NCBI GenBank assembly: GCA_030427835.1
Contig: JAUICN010000019.1
Span: forward strand, 1-32,627
Length of the DNA: 32,627 nucleotides
Source of the DNA: Polyangia bacterium
GTDB taxonomy: Bacteria; Myxococcota_A; Polyangia; Polyangiales; JAUICN01
Reading direction: 5' to 3'
Part shown: positions 7,976 through 16,292 of the stretch, in pieces
Numbering within the stretch: position 1 is the stretch's first letter
How the letters are laid out: each line of letters opens with the position of its first letter
The notes under the pieces: model-generated
What the model was told of the DNA's origin: nothing
Databases searched by the model: none
The model's input: only the letters and a program-made list of their open reading frames with translations
Translations under genes and position numbers: made by a program

Positions 7976-9202
7976 GGGTTGTGGGGTTTTTTCCCAGACT
8001 AGGAACTCTGCGTATTCGGTACTTGTCATGGCGGTGGTCCATGTTTGTAGATCGAAGGCTGGAAGTTGGAGGAGGGGATCGATGTTGGTGGGGAGTTTTT
8101 CGGTGGGGATGGCGATGGAGTGTGTGCCCTTGAATAGGACCACGAAGCAATCGGGTTCCAGGGGGCCCATGCCTGTGGTGACCACAAGGATCTTTGTGAG
8201 GTCCGCAAACCGCCAGGTCTCCGTGGGAACACCGAAGGATTTGCGTTGAATCCCCTCATCTTTGAAGGTGTAGGACTCTACTGTGACAAGCGGGTCGGGA
8301 AGGTAGCTGCACGCCTTTTTCCAAAGGGCGTACAGGCCCTGTGAAAGTAGAGTGAGCGGACCGTAGGGTGTGAGTATGTCGAGTAGGAAGCCCGCTGCGA
8401 CCACCACAAGTGCCGTGCCCAGGCTGGGGCTGTAGTAGGCCCGGGCCCCTGCTGTGAGAAACATGTAGATGGTGATTGCGGCAAGCAGGGAGAGGCGGCC
8501 CTCGTCGTGGTATTCGAACTCGATGGCGAACGTGATTTTTTCCCTGGCACGTTCTTCGTAACGTTGCCGGAATATGGGCGTTTGAAACATGTGTTTGCAC
8601 CGGAGCAACCTGCGCAGGAACTGCCTGCGTTTTGGTGTGTACAGCAAGGTCGGTACCCACTTGTATTCCTCTCGAATCTGTTTGCCGTAGGAATACAGGC
8701 TCGCTGCGCCGAGGATGGCGAGATCGATGTCGCAAAAATACTGGGTGTCGGGGTCCTGTGACGGTGCGTGGTGCTCGGTCGCGAGGATGAGGTTGTACCC
8801 GTAGGCGAGGGTGGACGGGGGGATGTTCCACTCGTTGCCTTTTCGTTGGAGTAGTTCGGCGCTTGCTTGCTCGTTTCCTTTGGACAGCGGCTTGTACACC
8901 AGGTCGTGGAACCACAGTGCGAGTTCGAACCCGTCCGGTTGTGTGATCTTGTCTCGGACGGTGTCGAACTCGGTGAGGCAGTGTTCGATGTGCTCCAGGG
9001 TGTGGTACTTGCGGTGCGGCTGACTGTACTGTCGAGCCACCCACTCGAACTCTCCGTCAGGGTTTTTTGGATTTCCTATCCGCGCAATGAGGCCCGTGAA
9101 CCGCTGTTGGAGTGGATTCGGTTGCCTGTTTTCCTCTTGTTGTGATGGTGCGTTGGGCAAGGCCAGTGCCGAATGGGTACCACCCACAATCCTGCTATTC
9201 AA
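7934..9202 (-). CDS. HD-family phosphohydrolase fused to membrane segment and C-terminal domain
   Basis: The 422-residue protein begins with a COG4339-like predicted metal-dependent HD domain at about residues 30-230: YHTLEHIEHC (66-75), WFHDLVY with the HD pair at 99-100, ATEHH (141-145) and CDIDLAILG (157-165), followed by a TPIFR segment. Those proteins usually end near residue 220. Here the chain continues into two hydrophobic segments (about 237-277), an amphipathic stretch, and a C-terminal domain of about 100 residues (VTVESYTFKDEGIQRKSFG onward) that resembles a YcxB-like or PH-like module; that last point is a weak guess. It starts 45 bases after the interrupted hydrolase and is probably co-transcribed with it. 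Substrate unknown. Confidence 0.78.
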   Translation of the reverse strand: MNSRIVGGTHSALALPNAPSQQEENRQPNPLQQRFTGLIARIGNPKNPDGEFEWVARQYSQPHRKYHTLEHIEHCLTEFDTVRDKITQPDGFELALWFHDLVYKPLSKGNEQASAELLQRKGNEWNIPPSTLAYGYNLILATEHHAPSQDPDTQYFCDIDLAILGAASLYSYGKQIREEYKWVPTLLYTPKRRQFLRRLLRCKHMFQTPIFRQRYEERAREKITFAIEFEYHDEGRLSLLAAITIYMFLTAGARAYYSPSLGTALVVVAAGFLLDILTPYGPLTLLSQGLYALWKKACSYLPDPLVTVESYTFKDEGIQRKSFGVPTETWRFADLTKILVVTTGMGPLEPDCFVVLFKGTHSIAIPTEKLPTNIDPLLQLPAFDLQTWTTAMTSTEYAEFLVWEKTPQPLPVGLAPEVGEAE

Positions 9203-9247
9203 TGTCCGTGTTGGAACTTGTGCGACTGTTTTCGGTTGTTGGATTCT

Positions 9248-10111
9248 TCACCTGACCTGGGCGAACAGCGAGTCTGCGGATTGTTCCCATAGTGGTGTGG
9301 CGGTGTTGGGTTTGAAGAAGCCGAGGTGGCCGATGGACTTTACCGACAGATGGGCGGGGTTGACGGGCCTGTATTCCACGGTGGCTTGGGTGTAGGCGTT
9401 GTGAATGGCGTGCACGGCCTTGGGTGTGCCCCAGGGATCGTCGGAGAAGTGGTAGGCGAGTATGGGGCAGGTCAGGTTGTGGAGGGTGGGTTGGACGTTG
9501 CGGTCGCCTAAGAAAAAACGACGCTTTCGACACCACTGCGCCCATTGGAGCGCTACCCCTTTTGGGAGATCTTCTCCTGTGCCCAGTTTCCCTGGCAGGT
9601 AGTCGAAGAGCCGAGCGATGACGGGAACCAGTAGGTACCAAAGCAATGCCAATCGGTACTTTTCAGGTGCCTGCATGTTGGGTCAGTAGCCGTGGAGGGA
9701 GGCGACTGTGACCATGGACTGTACTTGGTGGTTGTTGGTGGCGAGGGCTGTGAGCCACCCGCCCGCGCTGTGGCCCACCACGTGGATCTTGGGTTGCTGG
9801 AACTCGGTGCACGCCCAGGCGATGACTGCGCTTACATCTTTTTTTCCCCAATCGTGCATGTTGCCCTGGAAGCCCGCGAGGTTCCCGTGACGGGCTCTTC
9901 TGATGCCGCGGTAGTCAAAGGTGATGACGTTGTACCCCCGTTGGGAGAGAAAGCGGGCGTAGGCCCCGTAGAACTGTTGCTTGATCGCGGTGCCCGAGCA
10001 GATGATGACGACGTGGCCGTTGCGTGTGGATGGTGGTGCCTCGAAGACTGTGGCGCCAAGGGGGTAGCCGTCCTCGGCGATGATGGTGACTTCTCGAGAT
10101 ATGGTTTCCAT
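9248..10111 (-). pseudogene. Alpha/beta hydrolase (COG4757-like) interrupted by one in-frame TGA
   Basis: The two halves are in the same frame. Residues 1-142 (10111 to 9686) carry the oxyanion region, FDYRG and the nucleophile elbow GHSAGG with Ser115. TGA occupies 9683-9685. The second half resumes with PNMQAPEKYRLALLWYLLVP and contains the putative acid segment FSDDPWGTPKA and the late histidine in SIGHLGF. From memory relatives read SGYW at the break, so the simplest event is TGG to TGA at a conserved Trp. Everything else is intact (287 codons), so the mutation is recent, a sequencing error, or a read-through site. Starts at ATG 10111. Confidence 0.8.
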
Positions 10112-10456
10112 TGAATGTGTTGTGATTCTTTCGGGCGTTTAACGAGCGGGCTTTCCCAAGTTCGTGCAACTGCCTCCTAAGGGGCTAGCCTGTCAGGTAG
10201 GCACCCGGTTTAAGGTGTTAGGCAGACACCCGGCAGTACAGTCACCCATGTCTGAGGCTGTTCAACTTGTTCTGTGGAGCATGGAGCGCTCCATGTGCTG
10301 TTTTGGAGCATTTTGTGTTCCTGTGATGTTCAAAATGCACTGCGAGCCATCCGAACTTTCGAATTTTTCGCCTGGCATGCGTTTTGCGTCTCCTGTTTAC
10401 ATCCATTTCTGGGTGTCTACGGGCGAACCCGGGACTGGAGGAGAAAGTACAAGACC
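10112..10456. other. Leader/intergenic region with palindromes
   Basis: No gene is supported here. The region contains two near-repeats ending in CACCCGG (about 10197-10233), a 16-base perfect palindrome (10280-10295), and an 8-base inverted repeat GCATTTTG (10308-10315) / CAAAATGC (10331-10338). A purine-rich GGAGGAG lies about 13 bases before the ATG of the downstream lipoprotein. The open frame reading back to 10274 lacks coding character. Confidence 0.5.
10280..10295. promoter_or_regulatory. 16-bp perfect palindrome, possible operator
   Basis: CATGGAGCGCTCCATG is its own reverse complement and lies about 160 bases before the start of the lipoprotein at 10457. A dyad without a loop suits binding of a dimeric regulator better than an RNA hairpin. 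No regulator gene is adjacent. Confidence 0.35.
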
Positions 10457-11752
10457 ATGATGAATCTTACAGATCGTATGACTATGGGTGCTTTGACTAT
10501 TGCGGTGCTGGCTTGGGGTACCGGCTGCAAACCGATGGCCTCCCAAGGAGCGGGGGCGAAGTCGGTGGCAGGTACGGAGTCATTTCTCCGTGTCTGCGGC
10601 GCCATGGGTGATGCCGATGCCCGTTCGGCTTTGGAGCAGAATATGAGTGAGTCTATTTCTGAGTTTTATGAAAAGGGTGATCGCTACGTCTCGTATCCAC
10701 CCATAGGCTTGCTTAAAGAACTAGGGGTGCTGCCTTCCGATGGCTTGTCTGCGGGCACGACCGGCCAGCTCAATGTTGCACGCCAGGGCATTTTGGATCC
10801 TGGCCGCAATGGCGTGGTTTGGGGTGAACGGATTTCTACTTTGAACGATCGCACGGTGGAGTACCGAATTGGACCGTTGGGTTATTCAGCGGTTGCCGCC
10901 TTTCGCGGCTTTCCGTGGAATGGTGTGTGGACCCTAGAGTTGCAGGACAATGGGACATGGAAATTCTCCGATTCCCAACAACGAGCCTTTCGGTACGAGT
11001 ATTCTGCTTCTGCCGACTACACAGGTGCAATCTATGGTGGCGAATTGGCTTTTCGGGGTGTCGATGGCGTGGATCTTCTGGAAGAGATCGACAAAGTGCC
11101 AGACGGGATCGTGAGTGCCTTTGTTGCACCACAGTACGGAGGAACCCGGAGCGTGGGAAGAATCCGGCAGGAACAGCTTTCCTGTTCTCAGCTGACGAGT
11201 TTGGCTGACAAATTGGACTACTTAGTGGAGAAGGGGGAGGACCTGGGCTTGTTTGGGGCGGCGGTTGCGAGGTGGAAGTATGGTCAGTCCTATTCAGTCG
11301 AGGGGACAGATATTGTTTTTGCTAATCAGAGTAAACGAAGCGCGATCGCGGGGATGCTTAAGGAAGAAATGAAGGAGCACGGGTTTAACGATGACTTTTC
11401 TTGTGAAAACAGTTCTGGTGTCGGCAACCCCATGTGGAAGGCAATCTTTCCCAAGATCCACAATCTTCGTCACACCGTCCCCATGGAGAGTGTGAAGCAG
11501 CTTGTGTGTGTGGGTACTTCATCGGAGTTACCAATAGTTCTTGCCTACAGCCAGGACTACGAGGAGGGTTGGCGTTTCAACTATGCGGGGTTGGCTCTGC
11601 CTCACGATGGAGATTTTGGTGTGGCTGAAGCCGCGAATACGTTTCCACATCTTGAGATCGTCGAGAAGAAATCGAAGAGATCCTCGTCTTCTGGGTGGCT
11701 TCTGGTAACTGCGGAAGATGCCGCTCTGATCACCAGAGGGATGCTCCACTGA
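10457..11752 (+). CDS. Unrecognised lipoprotein, about 431 residues
   Basis: I place the start at the ATG ATG pair at 10457, preceded by GGAGGAG, because it puts a typical signal peptide directly at the N-terminus: the hydrophobic stretch MGALTIAVLAW is followed by lipobox GTGC, with cysteine at residue 24. The mature part is a mixed-charge soluble protein with a few cysteines, Gly/Tyr-rich strand-like stretches near 150-200, and a C-terminus ending ALITRGMLH. No family is recognised, and it is not visibly related to the other ~435-residue lipoprotein at 5.4 kb despite the similar length. Its base composition is less G/T-skewed than its neighbours. Confidence 0.8.
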   Translation: MMNLTDRMTMGALTIAVLAWGTGCKPMASQGAGAKSVAGTESFLRVCGAMGDADARSALEQNMSESISEFYEKGDRYVSYPPIGLLKELGVLPSDGLSAGTTGQLNVARQGILDPGRNGVVWGERISTLNDRTVEYRIGPLGYSAVAAFRGFPWNGVWTLELQDNGTWKFSDSQQRAFRYEYSASADYTGAIYGGELAFRGVDGVDLLEEIDKVPDGIVSAFVAPQYGGTRSVGRIRQEQLSCSQLTSLADKLDYLVEKGEDLGLFGAAVARWKYGQSYSVEGTDIVFANQSKRSAIAGMLKEEMKEHGFNDDFSCENSSGVGNPMWKAIFPKIHNLRHTVPMESVKQLVCVGTSSELPIVLAYSQDYEEGWRFNYAGLALPHDGDFGVAEAANTFPHLEIVEKKSKRSSSSGWLLVTAEDAALITRGMLH

Positions 11753-11773
11753 GTTGCCCAGGTCCTGGACGGT

Positions 11774-11992
11774 TTAGTTGGTGCAGCCGCAGCCGCCTCC
11801 TGAGGGGCGGCCGTCGGCGCCGGAGGCGGCTTCTCTGGAGGTGTGGAGTTTGCGTTGGCTTTGGGCTTCGGTGATGTCGTCTTCGCCTGTCATGTTGGGG
11901 TCGGCGAAGGATTCGCGGGCGTAGGCGGGCACGACCACACAGGCGGGCAGTGTGAGGAGTAGGAGTACGGTGGCGATGAGGGGTTTGGGCAT
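11774..11992 (-). CDS. DUF4266 small lipoprotein
   Basis: This 72-residue protein has a lipobox LPAC with cysteine at residue 18, a short acidic middle (ADPNMTGEDD) and the family's hallmark C-terminus HTSREAASGADG ending GGGCGCTN. The start is ATG at 11992, two bases after the DUF3570 stop. A much longer open frame runs upstream in the same frame but is a shadow of the DUF3570 gene. DUF4266 and DUF3570 genes are habitually adjacent; from memory the same loci often add a thioredoxin-like protein and an ApbE flavin transferase, neither of which is present here. Function unknown; the paired C-terminal cysteines suggest a redox or metal role. Confidence 0.85.
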   Translation of the reverse strand: MPKPLIATVLLLLTLPACVVVPAYARESFADPNMTGEDDITEAQSQRKLHTSREAASGADGRPSGGGCGCTN

Positions 11993-11994
11993 GG

Positions 11995-13296
11995 TTAGAA
12001 GCTGTGGCCGTAGCCGGTGGTTAGGGTGGTGACGTTGAGGTTGTTGGTGCGCCAGTATTGGGAGAGGCCGAGATCGATGTAGCCTGTTTTGGTGGGTACT
12101 GGCCGGTGGCGGATGGCGGGGGTGGCGCCAAAGGGGTGGGTGCTTCGGTGTGTGGTTGTGGCGCGGCGGGTGAAACGGTGTCGGATGCGTAGGCCCGTTT
12201 CGTGGGCGGTGAAGGTGGCAAGGTCCGAGTCGGCGGTGCGGGTGTTGGGGATGTTTGAGGTTTGTACCACTGGAGAAAAGAAGTCTGCGCCGGTTTGCCG
12301 GTGGATGCGGTAGGAGCCGCGCAGGGACCACCGTGGGTTTCCTTGGGCACCACCTAGGATTTGTGTCCAACGTGCTTGTAGGGTGTGTGCGTGGATGCCA
12401 AAGGTGTCGGTGTAGAAACGGTAGGAGCCGTTCAGGAATGCGTTGAGTGTGGGTAGGTGTTGCACGACGCGTGTGCCCAGGGCGTGGCGGAGGCGTTGAC
12501 TTGGGAACTGCTCTGCGATTCTGTCGGCCGGTGCTCCGTTGGTGGATGTGGGCACCGAGTTCCAGGTTTGTTCGAGCCTGCCGGATTGCAGGGTGGCGCC
12601 GTACTCGATGGCGGCAAGGGTGGTGTAGGAGAGCATTTGGGAAAAGGCGAGGTTGGCCCCGAGGGTGACGCGGCCGGCGGTGCCCACGTTGCTTCCGTCG
12701 ATTTCGAGATCGTCGAAGGAGTCCCCGATCACCTGGGCGGAGGCGGTGATGGCGGCGTTGTCCTGGGCCAGTTCCTGGGTGAACCCGAGGCCCGCAAAGG
12801 CAGAACGGAGGGGTTCTTCCACATGGATGCCGTAACGGACAACGAGGGTTTCGTCTTCGTCGAGGTCGATGTTGGACTGCATTTGAAAGGTGACCGCTTC
12901 GTTGGTGCGCGATGCACTGGAAACGGCGTCCAGGGCGTCGGGGGAAGCCGCAGTGACGATGTCCACGGGGACCATGATGTCGTGGGTGACGTTTCGGTTT
13001 TGTCGGACCCGTGCGCTCAGGATTGGCTGCACGATCCAGGTGTCTTCTTTGCCCCGGGGGACCTGGTTGGGGTTGTGGGTGTTGACGTTGGCCTGGGATT
13101 GGCCCCCGCGCCCCCGTTGGTTGTAGTAGGTGAGCCGCGCGTCGAACCGTTCCAGGGACCACTGGGTGGGCTGGGTGTTCCCCGGTTGGGTGTTCACAGG
13201 TTGGGTGTTCCCCGGTTGGGCATGGGCGGGGATCGACCCTGCGAGCAAACACAACAGTGGCGGAAGGGCCGCCCAGACTCGCAAAAAGGCGGGCAT
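11995..13296 (-). CDS. DUF3570 outer-membrane beta-barrel protein
   Basis: The 433-residue protein has a signal peptide ending AHA near residue 26, a short NTQPG-type repeat linker, then a large beta-barrel. The family marker VDIVTAASPDALDAVSSAS occurs near residue 110. The end, GYIDLGLSQYWRTNNLNV...TTGYGHSF, has a final-strand pattern with terminal Phe as recognised by the barrel assembly machinery. It precedes the DUF4266 lipoprotein by two bases, so the two are co-transcribed. The minus-strand bias makes it rich in Thr, Asn, His and Gln. A weak promoter candidate lies at 13309-13336 (TTGAGC, 16-base spacer, CATACT). Confidence 0.88.
   Translation of the reverse strand: MPAFLRVWAALPPLLCLLAGSIPAHAQPGNTQPVNTQPGNTQPTQWSLERFDARLTYYNQRGRGGQSQANVNTHNPNQVPRGKEDTWIVQPILSARVRQNRNVTHDIMVPVDIVTAASPDALDAVSSASRTNEAVTFQMQSNIDLDEDETLVVRYGIHVEEPLRSAFAGLGFTQELAQDNAAITASAQVIGDSFDDLEIDGSNVGTAGRVTLGANLAFSQMLSYTTLAAIEYGATLQSGRLEQTWNSVPTSTNGAPADRIAEQFPSQRLRHALGTRVVQHLPTLNAFLNGSYRFYTDTFGIHAHTLQARWTQILGGAQGNPRWSLRGSYRIHRQTGADFFSPVVQTSNIPNTRTADSDLATFTAHETGLRIRHRFTRRATTTHRSTHPFGATPAIRHRPVPTKTGYIDLGLSQYWRTNNLNVTTLTTGYGHSF
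13171..13215 (-). repeat. 15-bp tandem repeat encoding NTQPG
   Basis: Three 15-base units (TTGGGTGTTCCCCGG on the + strand; the middle one with ACA for CCC) encode NTQPG/NTQPV just after the signal peptide of the DUF3570 protein. A partial fourth unit follows. Confidence 0.93.
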
Positions 13297-13401
13297 AGGA
13301 AGGTGCCTAGTATGCTGGCTACGGCGTTCGGCTCAAGTGGGCCTGGGATCGGAAAATTCAACCTTGTGTGATGGGGGTAGACTGCTAGATCGCGCGGTGC
13401 T

Positions 13402-13430
13402 GCCGGGTTGCGGCCCGGCGCATATTTTTT
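13402..13430 (+). terminator. Terminator-like hairpin in the transketolase leader
   Basis: GCCGGG (13402-13407) and CCCGGC (13414-13419) form a perfect stem with a 6-base loop, and after GCATA a T-run covers 13425-13430. The structure lies only about 23 bases before the transketolase GTG and points into that gene, so it could act as an attenuator rather than end an upstream transcript: the nearest upstream gene runs the other way. No leader peptide or riboswitch fold was identified. Confidence 0.45.
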
Positions 13431-13452
13431 GGTTTTTCGTAGGGTTGGTGGC

Positions 13453-15540
13453 GTGGTGACAAAAGCGGTGTTTGCGGGTCAAGAGGCGCAGGACGCGTTG
13501 GCAATTCGTACGATTCGTACGCTCAGCATGGACATGGTGCAGGCGGCGAATTCGGGGCATCCGGGTACGCCCATGGCGCTCGCTCCCTTGGGGTGGGCCC
13601 TATTTCGCTACCTGCGTAAGCATGACCCGAGCACGCCCGGCTGGTGGGACAGGGACCGGTTCGTGCTTTCCTGTGGGCATGCCTCTGCATTGCAGTACGC
13701 GCTTTTGCATCTGGGCGGGTACGATCTTGGGCTGGACGAGCTGAAGGATTTTCGCCAGTGGGGGAGCCGAACTCCGGGGCACCCGGAATACGGGCACACG
13801 CCTGGGGTGGAGATTACAACGGGGCCCCTGGGCCAGGGGATTGCGACAGCGGTGGGCATGGCCATGGCGGAACGGCACATGGCGGCACGTTTTAATCGGC
13901 CAGGACATCGCGTGGTCGATCACACCACGTGGGTCATTGCCTCGGACGGGGACTTGATGGAGGGGATTAGCTCCGAGGCTGCGTCCATTGCGGGGCACCT
14001 GGGGCTTGGCAAGCTGGTGGTGTTTTGGGATGACAACCACATTACGATCGACGGGCGTACGGACCTTTCTTTCACGGAGGATGTGGTGGCGCGCTTTGCC
14101 TCCCAGGGGTGGCACACCCTTGAGGTGGAAGATGGCAACGACCTTCCCGCGCTAGTACTGGCGGGACAGCAGGCCAAGCAGGATCCACGGCCAACCTTGG
14201 TGCGGGTGCGGACAATCATCGGCGACCCGGCACCAAACAAGAAAGATACCTCTGGTGCCCACGGTGCACCGCTCGGAGCGGATGAGGTTGCGGCGACCAA
14301 GGAGATTTTGGGCGCGCCTTCCGAAGCCTTTGTGGTGCCGGAAGAGTTGGGTGCCGTACGGGAGTCGGTATTGGCAGAGGGTACTCGTGTGCAAGGGGAA
14401 TGGCAGGCTACATGGGACGCGTACGCTGCTGCACATGGGGACCTTGCGGAGGCGTTTGAGCAAGCCATGGCAGGCGAGTTTCCTGCGGACTGGAAAGATG
14501 CGCTGCCCGGATTCCCGGTGGACGCGAAGGGCATGGCCACACGGAAGGCCAGTGGAAACGTGGTGGCAGCCATGTCGAAGGTGTTGCCCAACCTGGTGGG
14601 TGGATCGGCGGATCTGGCCGGCTCCAACCTGAGCACTCAGCCTGGCTTGGCCGCGTTTGGCGCAGCAAAGGATGGGGATTTTTCTGGGGGCGGCGAGGTT
14701 CCCCGGAACGTGCACTTCGGCGTGCGTGAACATGCCATGGGGGCGATTTGCAACGGCATGGCCCTGCACGGTGGGGTGGTTGCCTACGGGGCCACGTTCC
14801 TTGTGTTTAGTGATTACATGCGGCCTGCGATTCGCTTGGCGGCGTTGATGAAGCTGCCCGTGAAGTACATTTTTACCCACGATTCCATTGGGCTTGGGGA
14901 AGACGGCCCCACCCACCAGCCGGTGGAACATGTGGCGGCGTTGCGGTTGATTCCTGGGTTGCAGGTGTTTCGACCGGGGGATGCCAACGAGACGCGTGAG
15001 GCCTGGGAGGCCGCCATGGCCTACACGGATGGGCCGAGTGCGTTGGTGCTCACGCGGCAGGCGCTACCCACGTTGGATCGTGTTTCTACGGATGGCGTGA
15101 GGCGGGGGGCGTACGTTGTGCATGGTGCTTACGCGGCGAAGGGCAGCGATGCTGTGAACGGAAGCGGTGCTCCTGAGGTTCAGCTGTTGGCTACGGGCAG
15201 TGAGGTGCACCTTGCGGTTCAGGCCTGTGATGCACTTGCTGAAAAGGGCGTGGCTGCCCAGGTGGTGAGCCTGCCGTGCTGGGAGTTGTTAACGGAGCTT
15301 CCCCAGGAAAAACAGCGTGAGTTGTTCCCCGCAGGCGTGAAGGCGCGTGTGGTGGTGGAAGCGGGTAGCCGCATGGGCTGGGAGCGTTGGGCGACCATGG
15401 GCCTGGACAGTGCCCGGGTGGCCTACGTGACCATGGACGGTTTTGGGGCCTCTGCTCCGGCGGGCACCTTGTTTCGTGAGTTTGGGTTCACGCGGGACGG
15501 GATTGTGCAAGCGGCGTTGAACCTGCTCGGTAGGGGATGA
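13453..15540 (+). CDS. tkt: Transketolase
   Basis: This thiamine-diphosphate enzyme of the pentose phosphate pathway moves two-carbon ketol units between sugar phosphates. From the GTG at 13453 (another GTG follows directly) it has 695 residues, the usual size. N-terminal ANSGHPGTPMALAP, the TPP/Mg motif SDGDLMEG ... WDDN, the middle-domain REHAMGAICNGMALHGG and FTHDSIGLGEDGPTHQP, and the C-terminal ATGSEVHLA are all present. The open frame continues 15 codons upstream through the hairpin leader and is an unlikely start. Its stop overlaps the Nudix ATG by four bases. The stretch YAAKGSDAVNGSGAPE near residue 560 is an unusual low-complexity insertion. Confidence 0.97.
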   Translation: MVTKAVFAGQEAQDALAIRTIRTLSMDMVQAANSGHPGTPMALAPLGWALFRYLRKHDPSTPGWWDRDRFVLSCGHASALQYALLHLGGYDLGLDELKDFRQWGSRTPGHPEYGHTPGVEITTGPLGQGIATAVGMAMAERHMAARFNRPGHRVVDHTTWVIASDGDLMEGISSEAASIAGHLGLGKLVVFWDDNHITIDGRTDLSFTEDVVARFASQGWHTLEVEDGNDLPALVLAGQQAKQDPRPTLVRVRTIIGDPAPNKKDTSGAHGAPLGADEVAATKEILGAPSEAFVVPEELGAVRESVLAEGTRVQGEWQATWDAYAAAHGDLAEAFEQAMAGEFPADWKDALPGFPVDAKGMATRKASGNVVAAMSKVLPNLVGGSADLAGSNLSTQPGLAAFGAAKDGDFSGGGEVPRNVHFGVREHAMGAICNGMALHGGVVAYGATFLVFSDYMRPAIRLAALMKLPVKYIFTHDSIGLGEDGPTHQPVEHVAALRLIPGLQVFRPGDANETREAWEAAMAYTDGPSALVLTRQALPTLDRVSTDGVRRGAYVVHGAYAAKGSDAVNGSGAPEVQLLATGSEVHLAVQACDALAEKGVAAQVVSLPCWELLTELPQEKQRELFPAGVKARVVVEAGSRMGWERWATMGLDSARVAYVTMDGFGASAPAGTLFREFGFTRDGIVQAALNLLGRG

Positions 15541-16148
15541 GCTTCACTGCGGACTGGCAGAGAATTGCAGCGCGCCTGTTGGCGGTGGATGCGGTGGGTT
15601 TGAACGAGGATCCGCATGTGGATCTGGAACGGCGCCATTCGGCGGTGGCTGTGGTTCTTCGGCCGGACAGGGTTGGGAGCAGCGGCCTTGATGTGCTGCT
15701 GGTGAAACGTGCACAGCGACAGGGGGATCGCTGGTCTGGGCACATGGCATTTCCCGGTGGGCATTGGGAGGAGAATGACGACTCCTTGATGCACACGGCG
15801 GTTCGGGAGACCCAGGAGGAGGTGTCTGTTCCACTCCTGCAATCGGGCCAGGCGCTTGGTCGGCTGCCCGCGATTGGTGCCGTGGGGCGCGGCCAGGCCA
15901 TGAACTTGGATGTGCACCCCTTTGTGTTTGGCCTGCACGAAGACGTGTCCCCATCGCCTGACCCGGCGGAGGTGGAGGAATCCATTTGGGTCCCTCTGGC
16001 GCAACTGCGTTCGCCAAAACAGCACTACCAGTTTGGATTTGAAACCAAGGAAGGGTCTGTGGATCTACCCGCCATCGACGCCCAGGGCCGCCGCGTCTGG
16101 GGCCTCACCTACCACATGCTGCAAGCCCTCTTCCAACGCCTCCGGTAG
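15537..16148 (+). CDS. Nudix hydrolase, CoA-pyrophosphatase type
   Basis: The 203-residue protein starts with an ATG overlapping the transketolase TGA (ATGA), so the two are translationally coupled. It carries AVAVVLRP, then a Nudix box of the NudL/CoA pyrophosphatase form: FPGGHWEENDDSLMHTAVRE with T87, A88, R90, E91, followed by E94 and E95. The later AMNLDVHPFVFGL matches the same subfamily. Likely activity is hydrolysis of CoA or acyl-CoA to phosphopantetheine and 3',5'-ADP; substrate is inferred from subfamily only. The last residue pair of the usual box (GU) is replaced by SV. Confidence 0.88.
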   Translation: MSFTADWQRIAARLLAVDAVGLNEDPHVDLERRHSAVAVVLRPDRVGSSGLDVLLVKRAQRQGDRWSGHMAFPGGHWEENDDSLMHTAVRETQEEVSVPLLQSGQALGRLPAIGAVGRGQAMNLDVHPFVFGLHEDVSPSPDPAEVEESIWVPLAQLRSPKQHYQFGFETKEGSVDLPAIDAQGRRVWGLTYHMLQALFQRLR

Positions 16149-16184
16149 GGCGCCCTAGAATCATTGAGCTTTTCTCAGCAATTC

Positions 16185-16195
16185 GACCCAGGGTC
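16185..16195. repeat. GACCCAGGGTC core, copy A
   Basis: The 11-base core is palindromic around its central A and here extends to CGACCCAGGGTCG. It lacks the long tail seen in the two other copies. Confidence 0.6.
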
Positions 16196-16242
16196 GCGTT
16201 TTGCACGTTTTCTGCGCGGCAGAATTTGTTTTTCTGCGTCGT

Positions 16243-16292
16243 GACCCAGGGTCAAATTCTGCTGATTATCTGCGCGGTGAAATGTGCGGAAT
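16243..16292 (+). repeat. 50-bp interspersed repeat, copy B
   Basis: The GACCCAGGGTC core is followed by ATTCTGCTGATTATCTGCGC and ends CGGAAT. It aligns without gaps to copy C, 148 bases downstream, at 44 of 50 positions, and all six differences are transitions (A/G or C/T). Confidence 0.85.

Noticed and set aside
9683-9685. Selenocysteine codon
   Set aside because: The position matches a conserved Trp, not Cys, and I saw no convincing SECIS-like hairpin directly after it or any sel genes.
11774-13252. A 492-codon open frame on the minus strand reading through the DUF3570 gene
   Set aside because: Only its last 72 codons (DUF4266) have family support; the rest is Pro/Arg/His-rich shadow of the DUF3570 frame.
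12457-13371. A 304-codon + strand frame opposite DUF3570
   Set aside because: Gly/Val-rich shadow caused by the G/T skew; the minus strand has the signal peptide and the family marker.
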